Of a stretch of 64,000 nt of DNA, positions 44,586 to 53,453 are shown one piece after another. Numbering within the stretch: position 1 is the first letter of the stretch; every line of letters begins with the position of its first letter. The notes beneath the pieces were generated by a model. It did not search any database. It saw nothing but the letters and a program-made list of their open reading frames with translations, and was not told where the DNA came from. The position numbers and the translations under genes were made by a program. The stretch comes from Maricaulis sp. (lineage in GTDB: Bacteria; Pseudomonadota; Alphaproteobacteria; Caulobacterales; Maricaulaceae), in assembly GCF_030149235.1 (NCBI RefSeq), contig NZ_JASBRW010000014.1, positions 62,001 to 126,000 on the forward strand, read 5' to 3'.

Positions 44586-45578
44586 ATGTCTTTTTCCAAG
44601 GCGACTCAATTACTGCAATTGGCCCGAATGGCGAGCGGCCGGATCGGTGTGACGTTGAATGATATAGAGCGCGAGTTCGAATGTGTGCGGCGGACCGCCC
44701 AAAGAATGAGCCAGGCCCTGGAAGACGTGTTTCCTGACACCGAGGTCTACACCGATCATGAAGGCCGCAAGCGGTGGCGGGTTCCGCAGGTGAAGGCGGC
44801 CGAGTTCTTTGCGCCGACGGCTGACCAGCTCGCGGCTCTGGAACTGGCTATGCGCAGTGCAGAGCGTTCCGGCCTGGTGCAGGAAGCCCGGCAGCTGGAA
44901 GGGCTGCAGGACACGATCAAACTCCTGATCTCCTCACGGCGCCGGGTCGGATTGGAAACCGATCAGGACGCCCTGCTGGAAGCCATGGGCCATGCTGCCC
45001 GCCCCGGCCCGCGGCCGGTCAGTGACAATGAGATCGACATTGAGATCGCCGAGGCGCTCAAAGGACCGTGCGAGCTGGTAATCCGCTATAAGGGCCGGCG
45101 CGATGAAGTGGCCAGCGAGCGACGGCTACAGCCTTATGGCATCTTGTTGGGCGGGCGCCGGTATCTCGTTGCCAAGGACCCCGCCAAGGGGGATGGCCGG
45201 CTACGCCATTTCCGTATCGAGGATATCGTCAGCGCCCGTGTGACGGACCGCATCTTTGACCGCGATGAGGCGTTTGACCTGGCGAGCTACGCCGCCCGAT
45301 CCTTCGGCGCCTTTCAGAACGAGACCGAGTTTGTTGAGACCGTCTGGCGTTTTGCACCTGCCGCGGCACAACAGGCGTCGCGTTTCGAGTTTCACCCCGA
45401 CCAGGTCCAGGACATTCAAGAAGACGGCTCGCTGATCGTGCGCTTTACCGCGAGTGGACATCTTGAGATGTGCTGGCATCTCTATGCCTGGGGAGACCAG
45501 GTGGAAGTGCTCGAACCGCCCGCCCTCGCCGCGCTGGTCAATCCCTACCGGCGCAGCGATTTTCCGAGCCTTCCCTAG
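44586..45578 (+). CDS. WYL-domain transcriptional regulator (YafY-like)
   Basis: A 330-residue protein. An N-terminal helix-turn-helix (about 5-60: LARMASGRIGVTLNDIEREFECVRRTAQRMSQAL) is followed by a WYL domain (about 145-225: ELVIRYKGRRDEVASERRLQPYGILLGGRRYLVAKDP) and a WCX C-terminal region ending VEVLEPPALAALVNPYR. WYL domains sense nucleic acid or nucleotide ligands and often control stress or defence genes. Target unknown. Nearest neighbours are the divergent yihY gene and the convergent 83-residue unknown gene. Confidence 0.92.
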   Translation: MSFSKATQLLQLARMASGRIGVTLNDIEREFECVRRTAQRMSQALEDVFPDTEVYTDHEGRKRWRVPQVKAAEFFAPTADQLAALELAMRSAERSGLVQEARQLEGLQDTIKLLISSRRRVGLETDQDALLEAMGHAARPGPRPVSDNEIDIEIAEALKGPCELVIRYKGRRDEVASERRLQPYGILLGGRRYLVAKDPAKGDGRLRHFRIEDIVSARVTDRIFDRDEAFDLASYAARSFGAFQNETEFVETVWRFAPAAAQQASRFEFHPDQVQDIQEDGSLIVRFTASGHLEMCWHLYAWGDQVEVLEPPALAALVNPYRRSDFPSLP

Positions 45579-45585
45579 AACGTTT

Positions 45586-45837
45586 TCAGCGTACTGCGAT
45601 GCGCAAGGCATCCGGTGCCATCCAGGCCGGCATGGCGTGCCCGTCTTTCGGGCTCATGGCCAGGTGATAGCCCTTGTGCAGATAGCGGCAGACCGATCGC
45701 ATGTCCTCGACATGGATGCAGCTCAGCTCATCGGTCGGGTGCTGCATGCGGAAAAAACCGTCGCGGAATTTGTGCGGGACCAGATTGCGCTGCGCGCCGC
45801 CGGCACCGTTGATGATGGCTTGGATTGCGATGGCCAT
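45586..45837 (-). CDS. Small hypothetical protein (83 residues)
   Basis: I do not recognise this protein. It is soluble, with no signal or membrane segment, and contains RNLVPHKFRDGFFRMQHP and GYHLAMSPKDGHAMPAWMAPDALR. Third codon positions are GC-rich as in neighbouring genes, and a strong GAGGAG lies 8 bases before the ATG, so it is probably real. That ribosome site lies within an inverted repeat predicted to fold in the mRNA. The gene converges on the WYL regulator with a 7 bp gap. Confidence 0.7.
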   Translation of the reverse strand: MAIAIQAIINGAGGAQRNLVPHKFRDGFFRMQHPTDELSCIHVEDMRSVCRYLHKGYHLAMSPKDGHAMPAWMAPDALRIAVR

Positions 45838-45842
45838 GATGT

Positions 45843-45869
45843 GATCTCCTCAACTCGTGTGTTGAGATC
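45843..45869 (-). promoter_or_regulatory. Hairpin enclosing the ribosome binding site of the 83-residue gene
   Basis: In the minus-strand transcript GATCTCAAC (45869-45861), loop ACACGA, and GTTGAGGAGATC (45854-45843) can pair with a 2 base bulge. The GAGGAG ribosome site lies in the 3' arm. Closing of the stem would hide the site, so translation may respond to temperature, a ligand or an sRNA with Hfq. Confidence 0.5.
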
Positions 45870-45919
45870 ATCATGACGGAACGGGATGACAAAACCGGTC
45901 ACGCCCTGATGCAATGAGA

Positions 45920-45948
45920 AACGCCGATCGTTGGGGGCGACCGGCGTT
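45920..45948. repeat. Hairpin with 11 bp arms in the 45.9 kb gap
   Basis: AACGCCGATCG (45920-45930) and CGACCGGCGTT (45938-45948) pair with one A-C mismatch around a 7 base loop. On the minus strand the 3' arm is followed by TCTCATT, on the plus strand there is no T tract. Possible terminator of a short transcript or a protein-binding site. Confidence 0.45.
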
Positions 45949-46178
45949 CCAGCTATCTGTGCGATAGGGAGGTCAGCAAACCTGCGAGGGACTGTTTGGG
46001 CCGCTGATCTCGAATGTGAGAGTGCCGATTCTCCCCTGAACCGCGTATGAACAAGATGAATGAACGAAATAAGGCAGGGTTTTCAGCGCAATACCGCTGA
46101 GGATTTGCCTTAGGGTCAAGCCGCGTTCACCTTGTATCCATCTGTTTCTGGCACAGGGTCAGACAACAGGATTGTGTG

Positions 46179-47402
46179 ATGACCGCTACCGCCGCGCTCC
46201 CCGGAGCTTCAAAACGACAGACCGAGATTGACGCGCGCTGCCGCGATCACGCCCTCGCGCTTGCCGGTAAGGGTGGTTTTCTCGCGCGTTTTGACGGCGA
46301 GGACCTGAGCGAACTGAGCTTTGCCGGCGCGGATCTGCGTGATGCCAGCTTCCGTAATGCCAACCTGGCCGGTTGCGACTTTACGGGCGCCGACCTGACC
46401 GATGCGGACATGTCCGGTGCCAATCTGAGCAAGACCCGATTGATCGGTGCGCGGCTCGAGCATTGCGACATGCGCGGCTGCGATATGAGCGAAGCAGATC
46501 TGTCCGCCAGCCAGTGTCAGAATGCCGATTTTCGCGAACTCACCCGGATTGGACAGGACGGACAGTCGACCGAGACGCTGGCCACGCGTTTGACCCAAGC
46601 AAGCCTTGGTGGGGTCAATCTCAGCTTTGCCCGCCTCGCCGGCGCCGATGCCCAGGGGGCTGACCTTTCCGACGCCAATCTGAACAATACTCGGCTCATG
46701 CGCGCCAATCTGTCCGGTGCTGTTCTACACAATGCGGTGCTCAACAAGACGGACTTTGCCGGCGCCGATCTGAGCAATGCGGATCTACGTGGCGCGATCG
46801 AGAGCCAGGTGCGCACCGAGCTCGCCAAAACCGATGGCATGCAGACGGGCACTTTGCCGGACGCCCTGGCTGCAGCGGCAGTCGAACCTGATGACGACGT
46901 CCGCCCCTTAAGCTCCAAGCTGCGCGATCATGAGAAACTCTGCCGGACCAATGGCCGCGACGGCGCACCAGCCAATTTCGCCGGCATGGACATGCGTGAA
47001 GCCGGATCGCTGGCCGAGCGCAATCTGACCGCCATGCCAGCCCCGGGCGCAAACTTCTCCGGCCTCGATATGCGCGGCGCGGAACTCCAGGGCGCCCGCC
47101 TGCAACAGGCGGACTTGCGGGCCTGTGACCTACGCGGCGCCGATTTGCGCGGCGCAGACCTGACCGGTGCCCTCCTCACCCATGCAGATCTGCGTGGCGC
47201 AAAATTATCCGGCCTCAAACTGCAAGGCGACCGCGTCCTGCCGACGCGCCTGACGCGAGCCATTTGCCGCTATGCCCGTTTTGAAGACGCCCAGCTGACC
47301 TCTGTTGATGTCACCGAGACCGATCTGGCCTATGCCCGCTGCAGTCAAGCTCAGATCGGCGCGCTGCAAGCCGCCGACCTGTCCAAGACGCTGGTTGATT
47401 AA
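46179..47402 (+). CDS. Pentapeptide repeat protein
   Basis: A 407-residue protein built largely from A(D/N)Lxx repeats in two blocks: about 40-110 and 140-210 (for example ADLRDASFRNANLAGCDFTG and ADLSDANLNNTRLMR) and about 275-400 (ADLRACDLRGADLRGADLTG). A non-repeat linker (about 210-270) lies between. This sequence folds as a right-handed quadrilateral beta-helix. There is no signal peptide. Some members mimic DNA and bind gyrase, but that cannot be read here. ATG 46179 is preferred to the GTG just ahead. Confidence 0.93.
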   Translation: MTATAALPGASKRQTEIDARCRDHALALAGKGGFLARFDGEDLSELSFAGADLRDASFRNANLAGCDFTGADLTDADMSGANLSKTRLIGARLEHCDMRGCDMSEADLSASQCQNADFRELTRIGQDGQSTETLATRLTQASLGGVNLSFARLAGADAQGADLSDANLNNTRLMRANLSGAVLHNAVLNKTDFAGADLSNADLRGAIESQVRTELAKTDGMQTGTLPDALAAAAVEPDDDVRPLSSKLRDHEKLCRTNGRDGAPANFAGMDMREAGSLAERNLTAMPAPGANFSGLDMRGAELQGARLQQADLRACDLRGADLRGADLTGALLTHADLRGAKLSGLKLQGDRVLPTRLTRAICRYARFEDAQLTSVDVTETDLAYARCSQAQIGALQAADLSKTLVD

Positions 47403-48508
47403 TCCGCCGTCGCGGGACGTTGCACACCCCAATCCGCGAGCACTTCATCGGTATTGCTTCCCGGGACTGCCGCCACGCCCTGGATCGCGCCCGGCGTGCG
47501 CGAAAAGCGTGGCGCCGGTGACGGGTGTCGAACCCCGTCGATCTCCGTGAAGCTCGCCCGTTCCACCATGTGCGGGTGCTCGGCCGCCTCGTCGATATTC
47601 AAGACCGGCGCGAAACAGGCGTCTGTTCCCTCGAGCAGCTCGCACCACTCCTCCCGGCTTTTCTGTTTGAACAACTCGGTGAATTTGGCCTTGGCCTCAT
47701 CCCAACCGCGACCGGACCAGTCGGCCGGAATCTCCTGGGGGTCGATACCGGCCTTGTCACAGAAGAGCTGGTAGAATTCCGGTTCAAGCGGGCCGAGCGA
47801 GATGTGCTTGCCGTCGGCGCATTCATAGACCGCGTAGAAATGGGCCCCGCCGTCAAGCAGATTGGTGCCGCGCTCATTTGACCACAATCCCAGGGCCTTG
47901 AGCTGATACTGGGAGGCCATCAGGGATGCGGCACCATCGACGATAGCCGCGTCGACGACTTGGCCCTCTCCGCTGCTGCGCGCATGCGTGAGCGCGGCCA
48001 GCACACCAAAGCCGAGATACATGGCACCACCGCCAAAATCACCGACCAGATTAAGCGGGATGACTGGCGCTTCCGGTGTGCCGATCGCGCCCAGAGCGCC
48101 AGAGAGCGAAACATAATTGATGTCATGGCCGGCGGAATGGGCGAGAGGGCCATACTGCCCCCACCCGGTCATGCGGCCATAGACCAGTTTGGGATTGGCG
48201 CCGAGAGCCACATCAGGTCCGAAACCGAGGCGCTCCATCACGCCTGGCCGATAGCCTTCGAGCAAAATATCGGCCTGCTTGACCAGGTCGAGACACACCG
48301 CCTTGTCGGCCTCATCCTTCAGATTGAGCGCGATCGAGCGACGTCCCCGGCCCAACACATCGGCCGCACCACCGCCCATGGCACCGGGACGATCGATCCG
48401 GATCACATCGGCGCCCATGTCTGCCAGCATCATGGCGCAGAATGGTGCCGGGCCGAGCCCAACAAACTCGACGACCTTAACGCCTTTTAGAGGTCCTTGA
48501 GGTTTCAT
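47399..48508 (-). CDS. CaiB/BaiF family CoA-transferase (alpha-methylacyl-CoA racemase-like)
   Basis: Class III CoA-transferase fold protein of 369 residues. It shows PLKGVKVVEFVGLGPAPFCAMMLADMGADVIRIDRPG, GRGRRSIALNLKD, VYGRMTGWGQYGPLAHSAGHDINYVSLSGALGAIG, and CFAPVLNIDEAAEHPHMVER. The first and third blocks are nearest to alpha-methylacyl-CoA racemase, which inverts 2-methyl branched acyl-CoAs in lipid breakdown. The catalytic His and Asp of the racemase are plausibly H in SAGHDINY and the downstream acidic residue. It is convergent with the pentapeptide gene (4 bp overlap). Confidence 0.9.
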   Translation of the reverse strand: MKPQGPLKGVKVVEFVGLGPAPFCAMMLADMGADVIRIDRPGAMGGGAADVLGRGRRSIALNLKDEADKAVCLDLVKQADILLEGYRPGVMERLGFGPDVALGANPKLVYGRMTGWGQYGPLAHSAGHDINYVSLSGALGAIGTPEAPVIPLNLVGDFGGGAMYLGFGVLAALTHARSSGEGQVVDAAIVDGAASLMASQYQLKALGLWSNERGTNLLDGGAHFYAVYECADGKHISLGPLEPEFYQLFCDKAGIDPQEIPADWSGRGWDEAKAKFTELFKQKSREEWCELLEGTDACFAPVLNIDEAAEHPHMVERASFTEIDGVRHPSPAPRFSRTPGAIQGVAAVPGSNTDEVLADWGVQRPATAD

Positions 48509-48603
48509 ACGCGCATCCTTCTCGATTCGGCGGTTTCAGAAACGTGGCATTTGTGACAAACTCAAGAAACAAGCATTCGTCCTCAGGGGCGACAGGGGGG
48601 CAT

Positions 48604-49920
48604 ATGGGACGGGAGTTGGACGTCCTTGTGTATGGCGCGCCAGAGCGCGCCCGGGGGATTGTTGAGCAGCTGGAACGCCTTGCCTTGCGGGCACGCGTGA
48701 TCCGTGAGGATACGCCGCCGGCCCGCAAGTCCCGCCTTTATGCCGCTGAAATAATTTTCGCCGAAAACGCTTCTGAAATCACCGAGGCCCGGCAGGCCCT
48801 GGCGCGTTTTGCCCCCGGACACCGCCCGGCGATTGCCGTTGGCCCGACGGCCCTTGCCGGCCACGACGGTATAGATGCCTGGATCCCGGCGCCCGCCCTG
48901 CCCGCGCAAATCGCGGCTCGGGCCCGGGCCTTGTTCCGCCTAGCGACGATGGAGCTCGTGGCAGAACGGCGCGCCCATGTCACGGCGCTTTACGGCGAGC
49001 GCAATACGCCCGCGGAAAGGGCAGAGCCGAAATCCAGCGTGCTCTATGTCGGGGATGCATCGCCGCGTTTCATGTCGTTGCAGCATACGATGGAAGCAAC
49101 CGGCGCCGAGGTGATCGCCGCCTTTTCCTCCTATTCCGCCTTCGACTACCTGCACGAACGCAGCTTTGACGCCGTTGTCCTCAATGCCAGCGGCAAGCGC
49201 CACACCGCCTTTACGATCAGCTCGGCCATGCGCCGCAATGCCCGCCTCTATCACACGCCGGTCCTGCTTTTGTCGGATGATAATGATCTGGAAGCGGCCG
49301 AGGAAGCCTTTGCCCGCGGCGTATCCGACATCCTGCCACCGGCGACAACGGATTTGGAAATGTGCGACCGCGTGCTCGCCCTTGCCGGCGAGCGGCGGCG
49401 ACGCCGTCAGGCCAAGGCCGCCCTGGAAGCGTGCCGCGATCCGCGCACACTCGATATCGAAACCGGGCTCTTCCATTCCGGCTTCCTGACCTCGCACCTG
49501 CAGGACTTCCTGGTGGGTTTCGAGCGCGATCAACTCGGTTTTTCCCTCCTCGTCCTGCGCACGGACGTGCCGGAAGAAGCCCATCAGCCCGATGTCGCTT
49601 CGACCGAAAAGGCACGCCGGCAATTCGCGGCAATGCTGCGCCATCTGCTGCGCACCGAGGACGCCGCGGCCCGTATCAATGACGATCACTTCGTCGCGGT
49701 CCTGCCCTTGACCGAGGCAGAAGGCGTAGACTGCGTCGCCGCCCGGGTCTCGGCTATTGCCGAGTGCACGGCCTTCGAGAGCGACGATCCGCTGCAGCCC
49801 TTCCGACTTGCAGTGCGAGCCACCGGCATCACACCGCGCCCGGGTGAAACAGCAGAAGCAATGCTGGAGCGCGGCCTGCGGTCACTGCAAATGCACCCCG
49901 CGATGCGCGCCCAGGCCTGA
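48604..49920 (+). CDS. popA: PopA-like cyclic-di-GMP effector with degenerate GGDEF domain
   Basis: A 438-residue protein with two receiver-like domains (about 5-120 and 145-260) and a GGDEF-type domain (about 283-430). The active-site signature is degenerate (NDDHF, 359-363, in place of GGEEF). The inhibitory-site RxxD is intact as RTED (350-353), five residues upstream as in PleD. The receivers lack a clear phosphoacceptor (VVLN in the second). Caulobacter PopA has this same plan; it binds cyclic-di-GMP and directs CtrA to ClpXP via RcdA. ATG 48604 follows AGGGGGG, better than the GTG at 48544. Adjacent to mfd. Confidence 0.8.
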   Translation: MGRELDVLVYGAPERARGIVEQLERLALRARVIREDTPPARKSRLYAAEIIFAENASEITEARQALARFAPGHRPAIAVGPTALAGHDGIDAWIPAPALPAQIAARARALFRLATMELVAERRAHVTALYGERNTPAERAEPKSSVLYVGDASPRFMSLQHTMEATGAEVIAAFSSYSAFDYLHERSFDAVVLNASGKRHTAFTISSAMRRNARLYHTPVLLLSDDNDLEAAEEAFARGVSDILPPATTDLEMCDRVLALAGERRRRRQAKAALEACRDPRTLDIETGLFHSGFLTSHLQDFLVGFERDQLGFSLLVLRTDVPEEAHQPDVASTEKARRQFAAMLRHLLRTEDAAARINDDHFVAVLPLTEAEGVDCVAARVSAIAECTAFESDDPLQPFRLAVRATGITPRPGETAEAMLERGLRSLQMHPAMRAQA

Positions 49921-49927
49921 TCCGGAC

Positions 49928-52900
49928 CTACGCGGTTACGCTACCCGACTGTTTTGCCCGCATGGCGATATCGGCAAGCGGCGCCATGGCCTTTTCAATT
50001 GCCCGCAGCCGGTCTTCGGGCGCATCCCAGGCGGTACGCAGCACCAGCTTGTGATCCGGACGCGCTTTGAACAGTCCTGCATTCTCGCGGATATGGGCAA
50101 TCAGGCCCGGCGGATCGATAAACCGGTCCTTGCGGAAGTGGATCACCGCGCCTTTCGGTCCAGCATCCACTTTTTCCACCCCGGCACGCTTGCACAGCGT
50201 TTTGACCGCCACGACCCGCATTAGCGTCTCGACTTCGTCGGGCAAGGGACCGAAACGGTCGATCAGCTCGGCCGCGAAGGCCTCGCGTTCCGTCTTGTTC
50301 TCCAGCGATGACAATCGCCGGTAGAGCTGCAGGCGTATGTCGAGATCGGGGACATAGTGATCCGGGATCAGCACGGCCCCGCCGGCATTGATCTGGGGTG
50401 ACCAGTCGCCATCCTCATCGGCATCGCCGCCATCGCGAAGCGAGGCCACGGCCTCTTCCAGCATGCTTTGATAAAGCTCGACCCCGACATCCTTGATGTG
50501 GCCAGACTGTTCTTCGCCCAACAGATTACCGCCGCCGCGCAGATCGAGGTCATGACTGGCCAGGGTGAATCCGGCCCCGAGCGTGTCGAGCGAGTGCAGA
50601 ACTTTGAGGCGCCTTTCAGCCCCCTCGGTGATCTTCTGGCGCGCCGGTGTGGCCAGATAGGCGTAGGCCCGGGTTTTCGAACGCCCGACACGACCGCGGA
50701 GCTGGTAGAGCTGCGACAAGCCAAAGCGGTCCGCGCGATGAACAACGAGCGTATTGGCGGTCGGGATATCGATGCCGCTTTCCACGATCGTGGTCGACAA
50801 CAGGACATCGTACCGGCCCTCATAGAAGGCCGTCATGATATCTTCCAGGGTCGAGGGCGGCATCTGCCCATGCGCGATGACGAAATTCACCTCGGGCACG
50901 CTCTCGCGCAGGAAGGCCGCGATGTCTTCCAGGTCGGAAATCCGCGGCACCACGAAGAAGGCTTGGCCACCACGATATTTCTCGCGCAACAGGGCCTCAC
51001 GGATCGTCACCGCATCAAACGGCGTGACATAGGTCCGCACCGCGAGCCGGTCGACCGGCGGCGTGGCGATGATTGACAGGTCGCGAATACCGGTCAGGGC
51101 CAGCTGCAGCGTGCGCGGGATCGGCGTCGCGGTCAGCGTCAGCACATGGACATTGGCGCGCAGGGCCTTGAGCACTTCTTTGTGCTTGACCCCGAAATTC
51201 TGCTCCTCATCGACCACGAGCAGGCCGAGATCCTTGAATTTGACGGTCTTGGCGAGAAGCGCGTGCGTTCCGATGATGATGTCGGCCTGACCTTCCGCCA
51301 TCTCCATCTTGGTTGCCTTGGCATCCTTGGCGCCAACCAGCCGGGAGAGCTGACGCACCTTGACCGGCCAGCCGCGGAAACGCTCGGAGAATGTCTTGAA
51401 ATGCTGCCGCGCCAGCAGCGTTGTCGGCGCGATGACGGCTACCTGCTGACCGGACATTGCAGTGACAAAGGCGGCCCGCAGGGCAACCTCGGTCTTGCCG
51501 AACCCGACATCGCCACAGATCAGGCGATCCATGGGCCGCCCCTTGGCCAGATCGCCCATCACGTCTTCCAGCGCATTGAGCTGGTCATCGGTCTCGGCGT
51601 AGGGGAAGGCGGAACAGAATTCATCATAGAGCCCGCTGGCCGACTCGATCGTCGGCGCACTGCGCGACAACCGCTGGGCGGCGATCTTGATCAGCTCATC
51701 GGCCATATCGCGCAGACGCCTCTTGGCCTTGGCCTTGCGGGCTTGCCAAGCACCGCTGCCGAGCTTGTCCAGCTGGGCGGTCTCGCCGTCAGAGCCATAG
51801 CGCGAAAGGAGCTCGATATTCTCCACCGGCAGGAAAAGCTTCGACCCGCCGGAATACTCCAGCTCGATGCAATCGTGCGGCGCATCCTGTACCGGCAGGG
51901 TTTTCAGCCCAAGGAAACGGGCCAGGCCATGATCAGCGTGAACGACAAGATCACCGGGCGTCAGGGCACCGGCTTCGACGATGACATCGGCGCTTTTGCG
52001 CCGCTTGCGCGGGCGGGCCAGGCGATCACCGAGGATATCCTGCTCGGACAGGACTGCGAGCTCTTCAGTCTCGAACCCCCGTTCAAGCGGCAGCACCGCC
52101 CGGCTGACGTCCTTTTCGCCATGTGTGGAGATGTCGTACCAACGCTCGGCGAGGGCGATATTCTTGACCCCGTGATCTCCGAGAACACTCGCCATGCGCT
52201 CTGAGGCCCCGAGGCTCCAGGCCGCGAGGATGACACGTTTGCCATCCGCTCGCAGCAGATTGATATGGCTCGCAACGGCATCGAAGACATTGGTATTTTC
52301 TGCAGTCCGCTCGGCCGCGAAAACCCGTCCCTGCTTGCCACCGACATCCACCGTGTTGTCCCCGGGCTCACTGAACGGCGTGAAATGGCGCACGATCCGC
52401 CCGTCCAGAGCGGCGTCCCAGTCCCCGGCTGCAAAATAAAGCACCGAGGGGTCAAGCGCGCGATAGACCGGGGCTGACAGGGAACTGTCATGGGCCTGTT
52501 CAGCAGCGATCTGGCGGGCCTCGAAATAGTCCTTCACCTGGTCCAGGCGCTCGTCAACGGCTTCGCGGGCCAACGGATCGATGGCGATAAGGGTGTCATC
52601 GGGAAGATAGTCGAACACCGAGGCAGTCTCGGCATAAAACAGCGGCAGCCAGTGCTCCACACCGGCGGGGCGAGCCCCGGCACTCACCGCCTCATACACA
52701 GGATCGCCGTGCTGAACCGCACCAAAGGTGCGCACAAAGCCACTGCGGAAACGGGAAATACTGGTCTCGTCCAGCAGGACCTCGCTGACCGGGGTCAGCA
52801 CCAGCTCGGTGAGCTGGCGGGTCGAGCGCTGGGTTTCGGGATCAAAGGAGCGGATCGATTCCAGGCTATCGCCAAAGAAGTCGAGGCGGACCGGTTCCTC

Positions 52901-53431
52901 ATTGCCCGGCGGGAAGACATCGATGACGCCGCCGCGAACCGCATAATCGCCGGGCTCCATCACCGTGGTGGCGCGGGCATAGCCATTGGCACTGAAATGC
53001 GATTGGAGCGCTTTGGTATCGACCTGGTTGCCGGGCCTGATCGTCTGCCCGGCCCCCTTCATCACCGAGACGGGCGCGCAGCGTTGCGACATCGCGTTGA
53101 CAGTCGTGACAATGAAACGAGTGCTGTCATTGGCGCTATTGGCGATGTCAGCGAGCGTGGCGGCGCGTCGTGCTGCAACACGTGGCGACGGCGAAATCCG
53201 GTCATAGGGCTGGCAGTCCCAGGCCGGTAGGCGCAGGGTCTCGATTTCCGGGGCAAAGAACTCCAGCGCAGAAGCAAAGGCGGCGGCACGGGAATCATCG
53301 CGCGCGACAAAGACATTGAGGCCGCCACGAAGTTTGGCGCTGTCTGTGAAGATAAGCGCGTCGAGCCCCTCCGGCACGCCACAGACCCGCGCTTGTCCCT
53401 TGGCGCGGGCGATCATTTCCAAATCCGTCAT
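49928..53431 (-). CDS. mfd: Transcription-repair coupling factor Mfd
   Basis: DNA translocase of 1167 residues that removes RNA polymerase stalled at lesions and recruits UvrA. It has a UvrB-homology N-terminus, the RNA-polymerase-interacting region (PGDLVVHADHGLARFLGLK), helicase motif I GDVGFGKTEVALRAA (near 640), the DEEQ box DEEQNFGVKH (near 739), TATPIPRTLQLAL, RVGRSKTRAYAYL, and a C-terminal TRCF domain. Full length for the family. Arrangement with sdhE upstream and recG divergent is typical of Alphaproteobacteria. Confidence 0.98.
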   Translation of the reverse strand: MTDLEMIARAKGQARVCGVPEGLDALIFTDSAKLRGGLNVFVARDDSRAAAFASALEFFAPEIETLRLPAWDCQPYDRISPSPRVAARRAATLADIANSANDSTRFIVTTVNAMSQRCAPVSVMKGAGQTIRPGNQVDTKALQSHFSANGYARATTVMEPGDYAVRGGVIDVFPPGNEEPVRLDFFGDSLESIRSFDPETQRSTRQLTELVLTPVSEVLLDETSISRFRSGFVRTFGAVQHGDPVYEAVSAGARPAGVEHWLPLFYAETASVFDYLPDDTLIAIDPLAREAVDERLDQVKDYFEARQIAAEQAHDSSLSAPVYRALDPSVLYFAAGDWDAALDGRIVRHFTPFSEPGDNTVDVGGKQGRVFAAERTAENTNVFDAVASHINLLRADGKRVILAAWSLGASERMASVLGDHGVKNIALAERWYDISTHGEKDVSRAVLPLERGFETEELAVLSEQDILGDRLARPRKRRKSADVIVEAGALTPGDLVVHADHGLARFLGLKTLPVQDAPHDCIELEYSGGSKLFLPVENIELLSRYGSDGETAQLDKLGSGAWQARKAKAKRRLRDMADELIKIAAQRLSRSAPTIESASGLYDEFCSAFPYAETDDQLNALEDVMGDLAKGRPMDRLICGDVGFGKTEVALRAAFVTAMSGQQVAVIAPTTLLARQHFKTFSERFRGWPVKVRQLSRLVGAKDAKATKMEMAEGQADIIIGTHALLAKTVKFKDLGLLVVDEEQNFGVKHKEVLKALRANVHVLTLTATPIPRTLQLALTGIRDLSIIATPPVDRLAVRTYVTPFDAVTIREALLREKYRGGQAFFVVPRISDLEDIAAFLRESVPEVNFVIAHGQMPPSTLEDIMTAFYEGRYDVLLSTTIVESGIDIPTANTLVVHRADRFGLSQLYQLRGRVGRSKTRAYAYLATPARQKITEGAERRLKVLHSLDTLGAGFTLASHDLDLRGGGNLLGEEQSGHIKDVGVELYQSMLEEAVASLRDGGDADEDGDWSPQINAGGAVLIPDHYVPDLDIRLQLYRRLSSLENKTEREAFAAELIDRFGPLPDEVETLMRVVAVKTLCKRAGVEKVDAGPKGAVIHFRKDRFIDPPGLIAHIRENAGLFKARPDHKLVLRTAWDAPEDRLRAIEKAMAPLADIAMRAKQSGSVTA

Positions 53432-53453
53432 GTCTTTTATCTAGCTGAACAGC

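Larger units (their letters stand above)
45838..46178. other. Longest non-coding gap in the window
   Basis: About 340 bp between two divergent genes. It contains the ribosome-site hairpin of the small minus-strand gene, a 14-codon open frame on the plus strand (45873-45917), an 11 bp stem hairpin (45920-45948), and otherwise nothing that I can name. It should also carry the promoters of both flanking genes. Confidence 0.6.

Noticed and set aside
45848-45870. The repeat CTCAAC-N6-GTTGAG as part of a CRISPR or IS end
   Set aside because: Only a single inverted copy is present, with no spacers, direct repeats or transposase nearby.
45723-45914. Second minus-strand frame of 63 codons overlapping the 83-residue gene
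   Set aside because: Its product overlaps in another frame, lacks a ribosome site and gives a serine-rich shadow sequence.
46179-47402. Pentapeptide repeat protein as a quinolone-resistance Qnr/MfpA determinant
   Set aside because: Length and the two-block layout with a long linker differ from Qnr/MfpA, and the repeat family has many unrelated roles.
51146-52204. Plus-strand open frame of 352 codons opposite mfd
   Set aside because: Mfd motifs on the other strand are unambiguous and this frame has no independent support.
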